From Zoogloeaceae bacterium (lineage in GTDB: Bacteria; Pseudomonadota; Gammaproteobacteria; Burkholderiales; Rhodocyclaceae), in contig JAISLJ010000221.1 in assembly GCA_031290955.1 (NCBI GenBank), forward strand, positions 1 to 12,442: a stretch of 12,442 nt of DNA. Direction: 5' to 3'. Of the stretch, positions 6,168 to 12,442 are shown piece by piece (within the stretch, counting starts at the first letter, position 1; each line of letters opens with the position of its first letter). A program made the position numbers and the translations under genes. The notes under the pieces were generated by a model. It made no database searches and was not told the origin of the DNA. It worked only from the letters and a program-made list of their open reading frames with translations.

Positions 6168-8036
6168 ATGAAAGTACGCTTCCATCATCTTCACATCCGC
6201 GCCGGAAAATTCCCAGTGTCCTGCATCACCTATACCCTTTGTCCCCGCTTTCCGGAGGCGCATCGTTTTCTCGTCACGTGCCGGGTCGAGCGGCCCGATC
6301 CGGCGGGGCAGCGTTTCTCCCTGCCGGCCTGGATTCCCGGCAGCTACCGGATTCGTGATTTCGCCCGCTACATCGTGCGCATCGAAGCCAGCTGTGAAAC
6401 AGCAAACGGCCCGCGCAAGACGACGCTCACGAAAATCGACAAATCCACCTGGCAGGCCGCGCCCGGACGTGGCCCGCTCATCCTTCACTATCAGGTCTAT
6501 GCCTGGGATTTGTCGGTGCGCGCCGCGCATCTGGATACAACACACGCCTTCCTGAACGGCAGCAGCGTCTTCCTGCGAGTTTGCGGACAGGAAGGCGCGC
6601 CGTGCCGCGTGCATCTCCAGCCGCCGCCCGGCGACGCATATCGGGATTGGCAAGTGGCAACCTCGCTCCCCCGCGCGGAACCCGGCACCGAACCTTGGAG
6701 TTTTGGTCTCTACCAGGCGAACAACTACGAAGACCTGCTGGAGCATCCCGTGGAAATGGGCCGTTTTGCCCGCGTGGATTTCGCGGTCGAGGGTATCGCG
6801 CATCATCTCGTGCTCACCGGGGCGGGGCGCTTCAGCGCCGAACGGCTGCAACAAGACCTGGCGCGGATTTGCGCCTGGCAGATGCGCCTCTTCGGCCCAC
6901 CCGCGCTGACAGAACCGTTCTACTTCCTCGTGACGGCAACCGGCTCCGGCTACGGCGGGCTGGAACACAGGAATTCCACCGCCCTGCTCTGCAAGCGCAC
7001 CGACCTGTGTCCTGGTCCTGCGGACGGCAGTTCTGCGGACAGTGATTTTAAGTCGCCGTCCGCAGGACCTGAAGGCTATCTGCGCTTTCTGGGACTGGCG
7101 AGCCATGAATACTTCCACCGCTGGAACGTGCGCCGCATCCGCCCTGCCGCCCTGATGGGGCAGGATTTGCAACGGGAAAGCCATACCCGGCTGCTCTGGT
7201 TCTTCGAGGGATTTACTTCCTACTACGACGACCTGTGCCTTGCGCGTTCCGGCCTCATCAGCGAGGCGGAATACCTGAAATGCCTGGAGAAAACCATCAC
7301 CCAAGTGGCGAGGACGCCGGGCCGCCATGTGCAGAGCCTGGCCGATTCCTCCTTCGATGCCTGGAGCAAATACTACCAGCCCGACGAAAACACACCGAAC
7401 GCCGTGGTGAGCTACTATGCCAAGGGCGCGCTCCTTGCCCTCGCCCTGGATTTGTCCCTGCGGATGATCGGCGATGGCCGGGTGACGCTCGATACCCTGA
7501 TGCAGCGGCTCTGGCAACAACATGGCGCAACCGGCATCGGCCTTGGGGAGACGGAACTCTACGAACACATCGCGGCGCTGGGCGAGGCGGCGCCGGAAAA
7601 TCTCCGGCGCTTCGTCCGCCTGCGCCGCCAGACGCAAGCCTGGGCGGAAGGCACGGACGACCTGCCGCTCGCCGCCCTCCTCGCCCGCTTCGGGGTAAAA
7701 CTCGCCTGGGAAGCGGGACGACACCCTTGGCTGGGCCTGCGCTTCGGCGAAGGCGAGGAGACGCGCATTGCCCATGTGCTCTCCGAAACGCCCGCCGAAC
7801 AAGCGGGCCTCGCCGCAGGCGACCTCCTCGTCGCCCTGGATGGTCAACGCCTCACCAAGGCGAACCTGGAAAGCCTCCTCGACACCCTGGCGCCCGGCGA
7901 GCCGGTGGCGTGCCACTATTTCCGCCACGACCTCCTCCACCACACCACCCTGATCCCCATGCCCCCTCCCGCCGAAACCGCCCGCCTCATGCCCAAATCC
8001 GGCAACACCAAAGCCCGCCGCGCATGGCTGGGGTAG
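6168..8036 (+). CDS. M61-family aminopeptidase (glycyl aminopeptidase type) with PDZ domain
   Basis: 622 aa zinc metallopeptidase. M61 enzymes remove N-terminal residues, glycine or alanine preferred in characterised members. Layout: N-terminal beta domain with LPAWIPGSYRIRDFARYIV at about 52-70, the family box GSGYGGLEHRNST near 263-275, the zinc motif HEYFH at 313-317 (H313 and H317 ligands, E314 catalytic) followed by RWNVRRIRP, and the third ligand probably E347 in FFEGFTSYYDD. A PDZ-like domain occupies about 520-600 (LGLRF, PAEQAGLAAGDLLVALDG). No signal peptide, so probably cytoplasmic. Residues about 283-301 are an insertion encoded by a perfect inverted repeat just before the zinc motif. 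The start is uncertain: ATG 6168 has no ribosome binding site, and GTG at 6216 would remove 16 poorly conserved residues. Physiological substrates are not known from this context. Confidence 0.93.
   Translation: MKVRFHHLHIRAGKFPVSCITYTLCPRFPEAHRFLVTCRVERPDPAGQRFSLPAWIPGSYRIRDFARYIVRIEASCETANGPRKTTLTKIDKSTWQAAPGRGPLILHYQVYAWDLSVRAAHLDTTHAFLNGSSVFLRVCGQEGAPCRVHLQPPPGDAYRDWQVATSLPRAEPGTEPWSFGLYQANNYEDLLEHPVEMGRFARVDFAVEGIAHHLVLTGAGRFSAERLQQDLARICAWQMRLFGPPALTEPFYFLVTATGSGYGGLEHRNSTALLCKRTDLCPGPADGSSADSDFKSPSAGPEGYLRFLGLASHEYFHRWNVRRIRPAALMGQDLQRESHTRLLWFFEGFTSYYDDLCLARSGLISEAEYLKCLEKTITQVARTPGRHVQSLADSSFDAWSKYYQPDENTPNAVVSYYAKGALLALALDLSLRMIGDGRVTLDTLMQRLWQQHGATGIGLGETELYEHIAALGEAAPENLRRFVRLRRQTQAWAEGTDDLPLAALLARFGVKLAWEAGRHPWLGLRFGEGEETRIAHVLSETPAEQAGLAAGDLLVALDGQRLTKANLESLLDTLAPGEPVACHYFRHDLLHHTTLIPMPPPAETARLMPKSGNTKARRAWLG
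7014..7069. repeat. perfect 15-bp inverted repeat inside the M61 coding sequence
   Basis: GGTCCTGCGGACGGC at 7014-7028 is the exact reverse complement of 7055-7069, with a 26-nt loop that holds another CTGCGGAC and an AT-rich TGATTTTAAG. Each arm also contains a smaller hairpin (GTCC-TGC-GGAC). It encodes the Gly/Ser/Ala/Asp-rich stretch GPADGSSADSDFKSPSAGP, which is not typical of M61 proteins at this place. It looks like a small palindromic element accepted in frame. Confidence 0.75.
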
Positions 8037-8174
8037 CGCAGGGATCAGGGATCTATCTGGAGCTACCGGCGACTTCGCCGCCGCAAATGAACGCTCTCCC
8101 CTGTCCTCGTCTTCCTTTGTCCCCTGGATAAAACCGTTACCATTGCGCCTGCTTCTTTTTTGATGAAAGGCAAC
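8037..8174. other. intergenic region after the M61 gene
   Basis: No gene is supported. A short hairpin (GGCGACTTCGCC near 8069) lacks a T-run and is not a convincing terminator. A stretch TTTGTC-16 nt-TACCAT near 8116-8143 could be a weak promoter for the next gene, but this is speculative. Confidence 0.3.
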
Positions 8175-8565
8175 ATGATGATGATGCAGCACCAGCATTC
8201 TTTCCGGATATTTCATGCCATTGCGTTTGTCGCGCGTTTCGTTCTGGCGGCCGTGAACCTCGTCAATCTGTTTTGTGTAGCCTGTCTTTTTTTTCGGGCT
8301 TCTTCCATCTATTTATTCGGACGGCCCTTCCGGGTTCGGAGAGATGATCGTTCTACAGGTTTTATCCACGATTGCGCTCTTGGTTTTCGTAACGAGCCTC
8401 ATCCTCTCTTTCAAGACACCCGCCAGCAGATTTGAATTCTGGTCAGGAAAACTGGTCATTTGCTTATCCACCTCAATTTTAATCATGCTCGGTTCGGCAG
8501 CCATTGTCGATATGTGCAGTAATGACAAAGGCTATTGCCGTAATTGGCGCCTGACCACAACATGA
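8175..8565 (+). pseudogene. small multi-pass membrane protein, apparently frameshifted at a T8 run
   Basis: Two overlapping frames each encode part of a hydrophobic protein. Frame 3 starts at one of four consecutive ATGs (8175-8186) with AAAGG at 8166-8170, and reads through AFVARFVLAAVNLVNLFCVACLFF to the T8 run at 8287-8294, after which it becomes polar and non-membrane-like. Frame 1 from the same run reads FGLLPSIYSDGPSGFGEM, then IVLQVLSTIALLVFVTSLIL and KLVICLSTSILIMLGSAAIV, ending at TGA 8563-8565. With seven Ts the two halves join into one protein of about 130 residues with three membrane helices. Downstream ATG 8344 could alone make a 73-aa two-helix protein, but its GGAG is too close (2 nt). 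No family recognised. A sequencing error in the homopolymer is an equal alternative. Confidence 0.5.
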
Positions 8566-8629
8566 CGAACAAAATCGCAGCCGCCAGATCGGCGGCGCAT
8601 ACGCCATGTTGAACACCGTATACAAGGGT

Positions 8630-8802
8630 GGCGCGAAGCGCCGGGAGAGGGCGTTGTTCTTTGCGGAGCGTAGCGACGCTCACTTTACCCTCCCTTTCCG
8701 CAACAGAAGCGCCCAAGGAAACATATGCGGCGCTTCGCGCCGGAGGGTGGACACCCTCTCTCGCCCCTGCCGGGGCACTCTCCCCCGCCGAGCGGGGGAG
8801 AG
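8630..8802. repeat. mosaic GC-rich hairpin repeat, copy 1
   Basis: A 13-base motif GGCGCGAAGCGCC at 8630-8642 (stem GGCGC, loop GAA) recurs in reverse complement at 8729-8741, followed by the shared tail GAGGGTGGACACCCT. Between them is TTTGCGGAGCGTAGCGAC. A perfect 11-bp-stem hairpin with CGA loop lies at 8778-8802. The same parts occur at 12218-12330, with the GCGGAGCG segment inverted. This resembles REP/BIME-type dispersed repeats. No protein-coding role is supported; the region 8566-8938 contains no gene before the next start. Confidence 0.75.
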
Positions 8803-8938
8803 AGAAGCCGACTTCGTTGATGCTGGCGAGGTTCACGCGGGCTGCGAAGGGATCGATGCGGGTCGGGGCTTTCCGCTGGCGTGGGCGCGGGGTATCATCC
8901 TGCCCTCTGTCATTCGATCCCTTGTGAAGGAAGCCATC

Positions 8939-10213
8939 ATGAATTTCTACCCGATTTACCTTTTCGATTCTTCCCGGCATCAAGACCTTCTGCCCTTGGG
9001 GAAAATCAAGGACATTGAAACTGTCGCCGCTGCGGTGCGCAAGCTGCGTGATCTGGATGCAGGCGTAAATCCGCGTTTTGTGCGTTTGGGCGCACGTCTG
9101 AAAGAGTATGTGGATCGTTTCCCGGTGAGCAATGCGCAAGGGTCGTCAGGATGTTTCTGGCTGAATGATCCAGCGGCGGAACTCAAGAGATTTACCGGCG
9201 CGGTGTGGCAACCGGAGATGTACGATTGGGACAAGATCGTGGATTTCTTTGATGTACTTTTTCCGCTGGCGCGAATGTTGCGGCTGGATGTTTACGATGA
9301 GGCAAAGGGCGTTTACCTTCCTGCTTGGGACATTGGCCTTCCCTTGGAAGAGAGTCTCCGGCAGCGCGCCGCCTATGACCCGAACTTTCTGAAGGTGGAA
9401 ACACGCTCGCTGACAAAGGATGCGATCAAGAAGCGGTTTCTGGAGAAACTGACCGGCCCCTTGGCAGAGCACGGTTTCAAGCTCATTTATGTGATCGAGG
9501 ATGAAGGTGATGGTCAAGAGCCTCGTGGAGAATATGATGGGTATAAGCTCTGGAACGAGAGTTTTACTTTCCATTACGAAAATTCAGGAGTTGACCAAGT
9601 CATAGACGGTTATATTCACGAAAAGGGAGTAGTACGTTGTTATTTCAAGTTTTTCAGTGGAAGTCAGCGCTTGAGGGAAATCTACATCAAGCACCTTGGA
9701 AGGAATCCAGATGACATCCCCCCCCCATATTCTGGAATTCCGAATCTTCAACTCTCATTGGATAAATTGCTGCCAGACTTTCAATCTGGATGGAATAATC
9801 CGGAGGAAATCGAGTTGGCAGATACGATCGAAGAGGTTGATTGGCGGGTAGCGGATATCTTGAAGATTGCGCTCCCGTTGATGGTCAAGCTGCGGACATT
9901 GAGGGGTGTGGAAGATTTTTATTACAATGAGAAGGAATTCGAGGATAGACTCAACTATCTTACATCGGATTCATTTTCTTGGGCGCTCGCAGTTGCCGAA
10001 ACACTTCATGCTCATATGATAGGTAACCGGGAACGTTTTGAATTCCTGGTGCAACGGATTGAAAAATGCCTTGCGCAGCCCTTTAAGGACCATGACGATT
10101 GTGATGCGCTCACGTACCCAGGTGCATGGGATTATCAAAAAAAATACGCTGCTTTGGTTGATAAGTGCCGCAAAGGCATCATCCCACAGGCAAATCCAGA
10201 TGATCCGGCGTAA
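8939..10213 (+). CDS. unrecognised 424-aa protein
   Basis: No family recognised with confidence. The ATG is well placed: AAGGA lies about 7 nt upstream (GTGAAGGAAGCCATC), and reading further upstream would enter the hairpin repeat. The N-terminal part (1-130) begins MNFYPIYLFDSSRHQDLLPLG and contains a helical KIKDIETVAAAVRKLRDLD and two tryptophan-containing stretches (GCFWLNDP, VWQPEMYDWDK). The middle (about 155-260) has FLEKLTGPLAEHGFK and a YKLWNESFTFHYENSG strand pair, a layout that recalls DUF4304-type proteins, but this is weak. The C-terminal third is helical and acidic. There is no signal peptide or membrane segment. From about 9500 the codons are clearly more AT-rich than in the flanking genes, suggesting acquisition by transfer. 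A C9 run lies at 9718-9726 and an A8 run at 10137-10144. An immunity or accessory role is possible but unsupported. Confidence 0.82.
   Translation: MNFYPIYLFDSSRHQDLLPLGKIKDIETVAAAVRKLRDLDAGVNPRFVRLGARLKEYVDRFPVSNAQGSSGCFWLNDPAAELKRFTGAVWQPEMYDWDKIVDFFDVLFPLARMLRLDVYDEAKGVYLPAWDIGLPLEESLRQRAAYDPNFLKVETRSLTKDAIKKRFLEKLTGPLAEHGFKLIYVIEDEGDGQEPRGEYDGYKLWNESFTFHYENSGVDQVIDGYIHEKGVVRCYFKFFSGSQRLREIYIKHLGRNPDDIPPPYSGIPNLQLSLDKLLPDFQSGWNNPEEIELADTIEEVDWRVADILKIALPLMVKLRTLRGVEDFYYNEKEFEDRLNYLTSDSFSWALAVAETLHAHMIGNRERFEFLVQRIEKCLAQPFKDHDDCDALTYPGAWDYQKKYAALVDKCRKGIIPQANPDDPA
9718..9726 (+). repeat. C9 homopolymer inside a coding region
   Basis: Nine consecutive Cs fall across codons for I-P-P-P in the 424-aa protein gene. 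A gain or loss of one C by slipped-strand mispairing would shift the frame and truncate the protein near residue 263. Confidence 0.9.
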
Positions 10214-10234
10214 GCGCGCATACCTTCTCACGTC

Positions 10235-11392
10235 ATGCGTTGGGACATCTTTTGCAAGGTCATCGACAATTTCGGCGACGCGGGCGTCTGCTGGCGGCTG
10301 GCCGGGCAACTGGCGCGGGAACACGGGCAGCGGGTGCGCCTCTGGGTGGATCGGCCAGACGTGCTCCTGCCGCTCCTGCCCGCCGGGGCGGATATCTGCC
10401 GGAATGCCGCTGCGGATTCCCCCCCTGGCCTGCCCGAAATCCGCCACTGGCGTGAGGATGTGCCCGCGCAGGCATTCGCGCCCCCGGCGGATGTCGTTCT
10501 TGAAGCCTTCGCCTGCGCCCTGCCCGAAGCCTGCCTTGCCGCGATGCTCGCCCGTCCGCGGCCGCCCTGCTGGGTCAATCTCGAATACCTGAGCGCCGAA
10601 GCATGGGTGGAAGCCTGCCACGCCCTGCCTTCGCCCCATCCGCGCCTGCCGCTCGCAAAACACTTTTTCTTCCCCGGCTTCACCGCCAAGACAGGCGGCC
10701 TGTTGCGGGAAAAAACGCTCTTCGCCCGGCGCGCGGCATTTTATGCGCACGCGGGACAAGAAAAGCTGCTGGCTGCGTTGGGTGTGGAAATGCGGCCCAA
10801 GACCCTGCTCGTCAGCCTGTTCTGTTACGCGAACGCGCCGCTGCGCGCCCTCTTCGCGGCCTGGCGGCAGGAATCCGCCGAATCCGCCCCGCTCCTCTGC
10901 CTGCTCCCGCCAGGCCAGCCCCTTGCCGCCACGCGAAAAATCCTGGGCGGCGACGGCCCTTGGCAACTGGGCGCGGCCCGCATCGTCCCCATCCCCTTCC
11001 TGCCGCAGGATGACTACGACACCCTCCTTTGGGCCTGTGACCTCAACTTCGTGCGCGGGGAGGATTCCTTTATACGCGCCCAATGGGCCGCAAAACCCTT
11101 CGTCTGGCAACCCTACCCGCAGGAGGATGCGGCGCACCTCAAGAAACTGGCCGCCTTCCAGGAACGCTACACGGCATCTCTCGACCCAAGGGCGCGAAAA
11201 ATCCTGGAAACATTCTGGCAGGATTGGAACCAGCCGGAAAACGCTTGCGACGAGCGCCTTGCCCGGCACTGGCAAGCCCTGCGCCAGATATTGCCGGGAC
11301 TGGAACGGCATGGCGAGGCGTGGGCGCAACATCTGGGCGCACAGGAAGATTTGGCGACGGCGCTCGTTCGCTTCTGCCAATCGCGGGTATAA
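10235..11392 (+). CDS. earP: EF-P arginine rhamnosyltransferase
   Basis: 385 aa, full length for the family (formerly DUF2331). EarP is a cytoplasmic inverting GT-B glycosyltransferase that moves rhamnose from dTDP-L-rhamnose onto Arg32 of EF-P. The N-terminus FCKVIDNFGDAGVCWRLA carries the conserved pair D11 and D15, the catalytic region in characterised EarPs. The C-terminal nucleotide-sugar site shows LNFVRGEDSFIRAQWA with E276, followed by KPFVWQPYPQED. Also typical are WVNLEYLSAEAWVE and HFFFPGFTAKTGGLLRE. Its acceptor gene efp begins 30 nt downstream, and that EF-P has arginine at position 32, so the pair is complete and consistent. The start is the first ATG of the family-like N-terminus; no strong ribosome binding site is visible, and it begins 21 nt after the upstream stop. 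Confidence 0.97.
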   Translation: MRWDIFCKVIDNFGDAGVCWRLAGQLAREHGQRVRLWVDRPDVLLPLLPAGADICRNAAADSPPGLPEIRHWREDVPAQAFAPPADVVLEAFACALPEACLAAMLARPRPPCWVNLEYLSAEAWVEACHALPSPHPRLPLAKHFFFPGFTAKTGGLLREKTLFARRAAFYAHAGQEKLLAALGVEMRPKTLLVSLFCYANAPLRALFAAWRQESAESAPLLCLLPPGQPLAATRKILGGDGPWQLGAARIVPIPFLPQDDYDTLLWACDLNFVRGEDSFIRAQWAAKPFVWQPYPQEDAAHLKKLAAFQERYTASLDPRARKILETFWQDWNQPENACDERLARHWQALRQILPGLERHGEAWAQHLGAQEDLATALVRFCQSRV

Positions 11393-11393
11393 T
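11388..11393 (+). promoter_or_regulatory. consensus -10 box (TATAAT) ahead of efp
   Basis: A perfect TATAAT overlaps the earP stop codon (TAA 11390-11392). Transcription would start near 11400, giving efp a 5' leader of about 23 nt. No clear -35 element lies 16-18 bp upstream (CGTTCG region), so strength is uncertain. It would let efp be made independently of earP. Confidence 0.45.
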
Positions 11394-11422
11394 TGCCGGT
11401 TTTCATTTCACGCCTGCAAATC

Positions 11423-11980
11423 ATGAAAATCGCACAGGAACTCCGCTCCGGCAACGTCATCATGGTGGGGAACGACCCGCTGGTGGTGCAGAAAGCCGAG
11501 TACAACAAATCCGGGCGCAATACCGCCGTGGTCAAGATGAAACTGAAGAACCTGCTTTCCGGCGCGGCCTCCGAAGCCGTGTATCGCGCCGACGACAAAT
11601 TCGAGGTCGTGCAGCTTGACCGCAAGGAAGTCGCCTATTCCTATTTCTCCGACCCGATGTACGTGTTCATGGATGCCGAGTACAACCAGTACGACATCGA
11701 GGCCGAGAACATGACCGACGCCCTGAAATACCTGGAAGACGGCATGCCCTGCGAAGTGGTGTTCTACAACGACAAGGCCATCTCCGTGGAACTGCCCACC
11801 AGCGTGGTGCGCGAAGTCACCTACACCGAACCCGCCGTCAAGGGCGACACCTCCGGCAAGGTCCTGAAACCCGCCCGCATCACCACCGGCTTTGAACTGC
11901 AAGTCCCGGCCTTCGTGGAAATCGGCGACAAGATCGAAATCGACACCCGCACCGACGAATACCGCAACCGGGTAAAGTGA
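11423..11980 (+). CDS. efp: translation elongation factor P, Arg32 type
   Basis: 185 aa, the standard EF-P length. EF-P binds between the ribosomal P and E sites and promotes peptide bonds at consecutive prolines. The N-terminal KOW-like domain starts MKIAQELRSGNVIM, and its tip loop reads YNKSGRNTAV with arginine exactly at residue 32, the residue rhamnosylated by EarP; lysine would indicate the EpmA/B pathway. Two OB domains follow, with YSYFSDPMYVFMD around 73-85 and the C-terminal signature TGFELQVPAFVEIGDKIEIDTRT before the last residues. Because that signature is continuous and the end is EYRNRVK, the gene is intact. A further in-frame ATG-like start at 11393 adds 10 residues that do not fit the family. 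The ribosome binding site is weak. Confidence 0.98.
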   Translation: MKIAQELRSGNVIMVGNDPLVVQKAEYNKSGRNTAVVKMKLKNLLSGAASEAVYRADDKFEVVQLDRKEVAYSYFSDPMYVFMDAEYNQYDIEAENMTDALKYLEDGMPCEVVFYNDKAISVELPTSVVREVTYTEPAVKGDTSGKVLKPARITTGFELQVPAFVEIGDKIEIDTRTDEYRNRVK

Positions 11981-11988
11981 TCTCACTT

Positions 11989-12046
11989 CCAGACAGAGAT
12001 TCTGGGTGCGCAGACCCCGGACACGCTGTTTTCCAGAGAACTCTGG
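11989..12046. repeat. pair of related small hairpins downstream of efp
   Basis: TTCCAGA-7 nt-TCTGGGT spans the 11987-12006 region, and the related CCAGAG-AA-CTCTGG lies at 12033-12046, flanked by TTTT and GTCTTC. They may help end the efp transcript, but neither has a proper 3' T-run, so a terminator call would be weak. A perfect AAGTGA-TC-TCACTT palindrome also overlaps the efp stop. Confidence 0.45.
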
Positions 12047-12080
12047 GTCTTCATCCCCTGAAACGAAAGCGCCGATGGAT

Positions 12081-12210
12081 TGCCACGGGCCTTCGGCCCG
12101 AAGAATGACGAGGATTTGACGGTTTGCCTCGCCATTGCAGGTGATTCCCAAAGTAGGGGCGGCATCCTGCCGCCCTTTCCATCCCACAGGGTGGCTGGAA
12201 GCCGCCCCCC
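12081..12210. repeat. intergenic hairpin repeats downstream of efp
   Basis: GGGCC-TTC-GGCCC at 12087-12099 sits in ATTGCCACGGGCCTTCGGCC, a context typical of dispersed REP-like elements. GGGCGGCA-TCC-TGCCGCCC at 12157-12175 forms an 8-bp stem. The GGGGCGGC at 12156-12163 also pairs with GCCGCCCC at 12201-12208. No gene is supported here. Confidence 0.6.
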
Positions 12211-12217
12211 ACTTTCT

Positions 12218-12330
12218 GGCGCGAAGCGCCACACATCTCTTTCCCTCGCCCGCTTGGCGGGAGAGGGTCGCTGCGCTCCGCAGGGAACGGCTCCATCACC
12301 CGGCGCTTCGCGCCGAAGGGTGGACTCCCT
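12218..12330. repeat. mosaic GC-rich hairpin repeat, copy 2
   Basis: GGCGCGAAGCGCC at 12218-12230 and its reverse complement at 12302-12314 frame the unit and are followed by GAAGGGTGGACTCCCT, the same layout as 8630-8755. Inside, CCCTCGCCCGC-TTG-GCGGGAGAGGG (12243-12267) is a hairpin with one mismatch, and GTCGCTGCGCTCCGCAGG is the inverse of the copy 1 segment near 8665. Confidence 0.75.
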
Positions 12331-12442
12331 TGTATCTTCCCCTTGCAGGCCGAAACGGATAGATTCCACCCGTTTGACCGGCCCGGCTGGATAGTTCGTT
12401 GCGCCCTTGGAACAGAGATGATTCCGTGAGAGAGCCAGGAGC
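12331..12442. other. window end without a recognised feature
   Basis: No gene or RNA can be read. The final bases GAGAGCCAGGAGC contain an AGGAG that could be a ribosome binding site for a gene starting just beyond the window, but this cannot be tested here. Confidence 0.3.

Noticed and set aside
5541..8216. 891-codon open frame on the minus strand
   Set aside because: It lies antisense to copy 3 and the M61 gene, whose motifs are certain. Its translation is low-complexity and shows no family; it reflects GC-rich codon use.
8600..8810. CRISPR array
   Set aside because: The repeats are inverted hairpins at irregular distances, not direct repeats with uniform spacers.
8606..8938. N-terminal extension of the 424-aa protein through the hairpin repeat
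   Set aside because: The frame is open, but the residues come from the mosaic repeat, and a clear ribosome binding site supports the ATG at 8939.
9971..11380. 469-codon open frame on the minus strand
   Set aside because: Antisense to earP and the end of the 424-aa gene; no recognisable motif.
12331..12442. tRNA or small RNA at the window end
   Set aside because: No cloverleaf, TTCGA-type T-loop or CCA end could be assembled.

Overview
The window looks like chromosomal DNA of a betaproteobacterium, with Rhodocyclales-like or related lineages my best guess. The reasons are a GC-rich, codon-biased sequence, an EF-P carrying Arg32 next to an EarP-type rhamnosyltransferase, a betaproteobacterial-type pyrE, a cytoplasmic M61 peptidase with a PDZ domain, and small secreted Cys-rich coiled-coil proteins. 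The genus cannot be fixed from sequence reading alone.

Layout. (1) 1-3416 is an accessory block. The 3' end of an IS630-type transposase gene abuts a three-gene minus-strand operon (2881 to 132): an acidic-tailed 200-aa protein, an unrecognised 236-aa protein and a complete ATP-dependent polynucleotide ligase with an extra C-terminal domain. Upstream of the operon lie two gene scraps: a 25-codon GAPDH N-terminus with its own ribosome binding site, and a frameshifted RelB/DinJ-like antitoxin remnant. (2) 3417-6107 is pyrE followed on the plus strand by three tandem paralogues for exported Cys-rich coiled-coil proteins. The first overlaps pyrE and the second overlaps the first. (3) 6168-8036 is an M61 glycyl-aminopeptidase-like gene with an in-frame inverted-repeat insertion. 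(4) 8037-8938 holds a small membrane-protein gene that appears broken at a T8 run, then a GC-rich mosaic hairpin repeat. (5) 8939-10213 is an unrecognised 424-aa protein with a more AT-rich 3' half and a C9 tract. (6) 10235-11980 is earP-efp, the EF-P arginine-rhamnosylation pair. (7) 11981-12442 is noncoding and filled with hairpin repeats, including a second copy of the mosaic repeat seen at 8630-8802.

How the parts relate. pyrE (pyrimidine synthesis) and earP/efp (rescue of ribosomes stalled at polyproline) are core functions. The ligase operon is the strongest candidate for an undescribed system: a nucleic-acid end-sealing enzyme translationally coupled to two proteins of no recognised family, bordered by an IS and gene remnants. 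What it joins, and whether it serves repair, defence or something else, cannot be told from this sequence. The tandem secreted-protein array is informative in its own right: one copy has lost two cysteines together, and its N-terminus is encoded by DNA that is intergenic spacer in the next copy.
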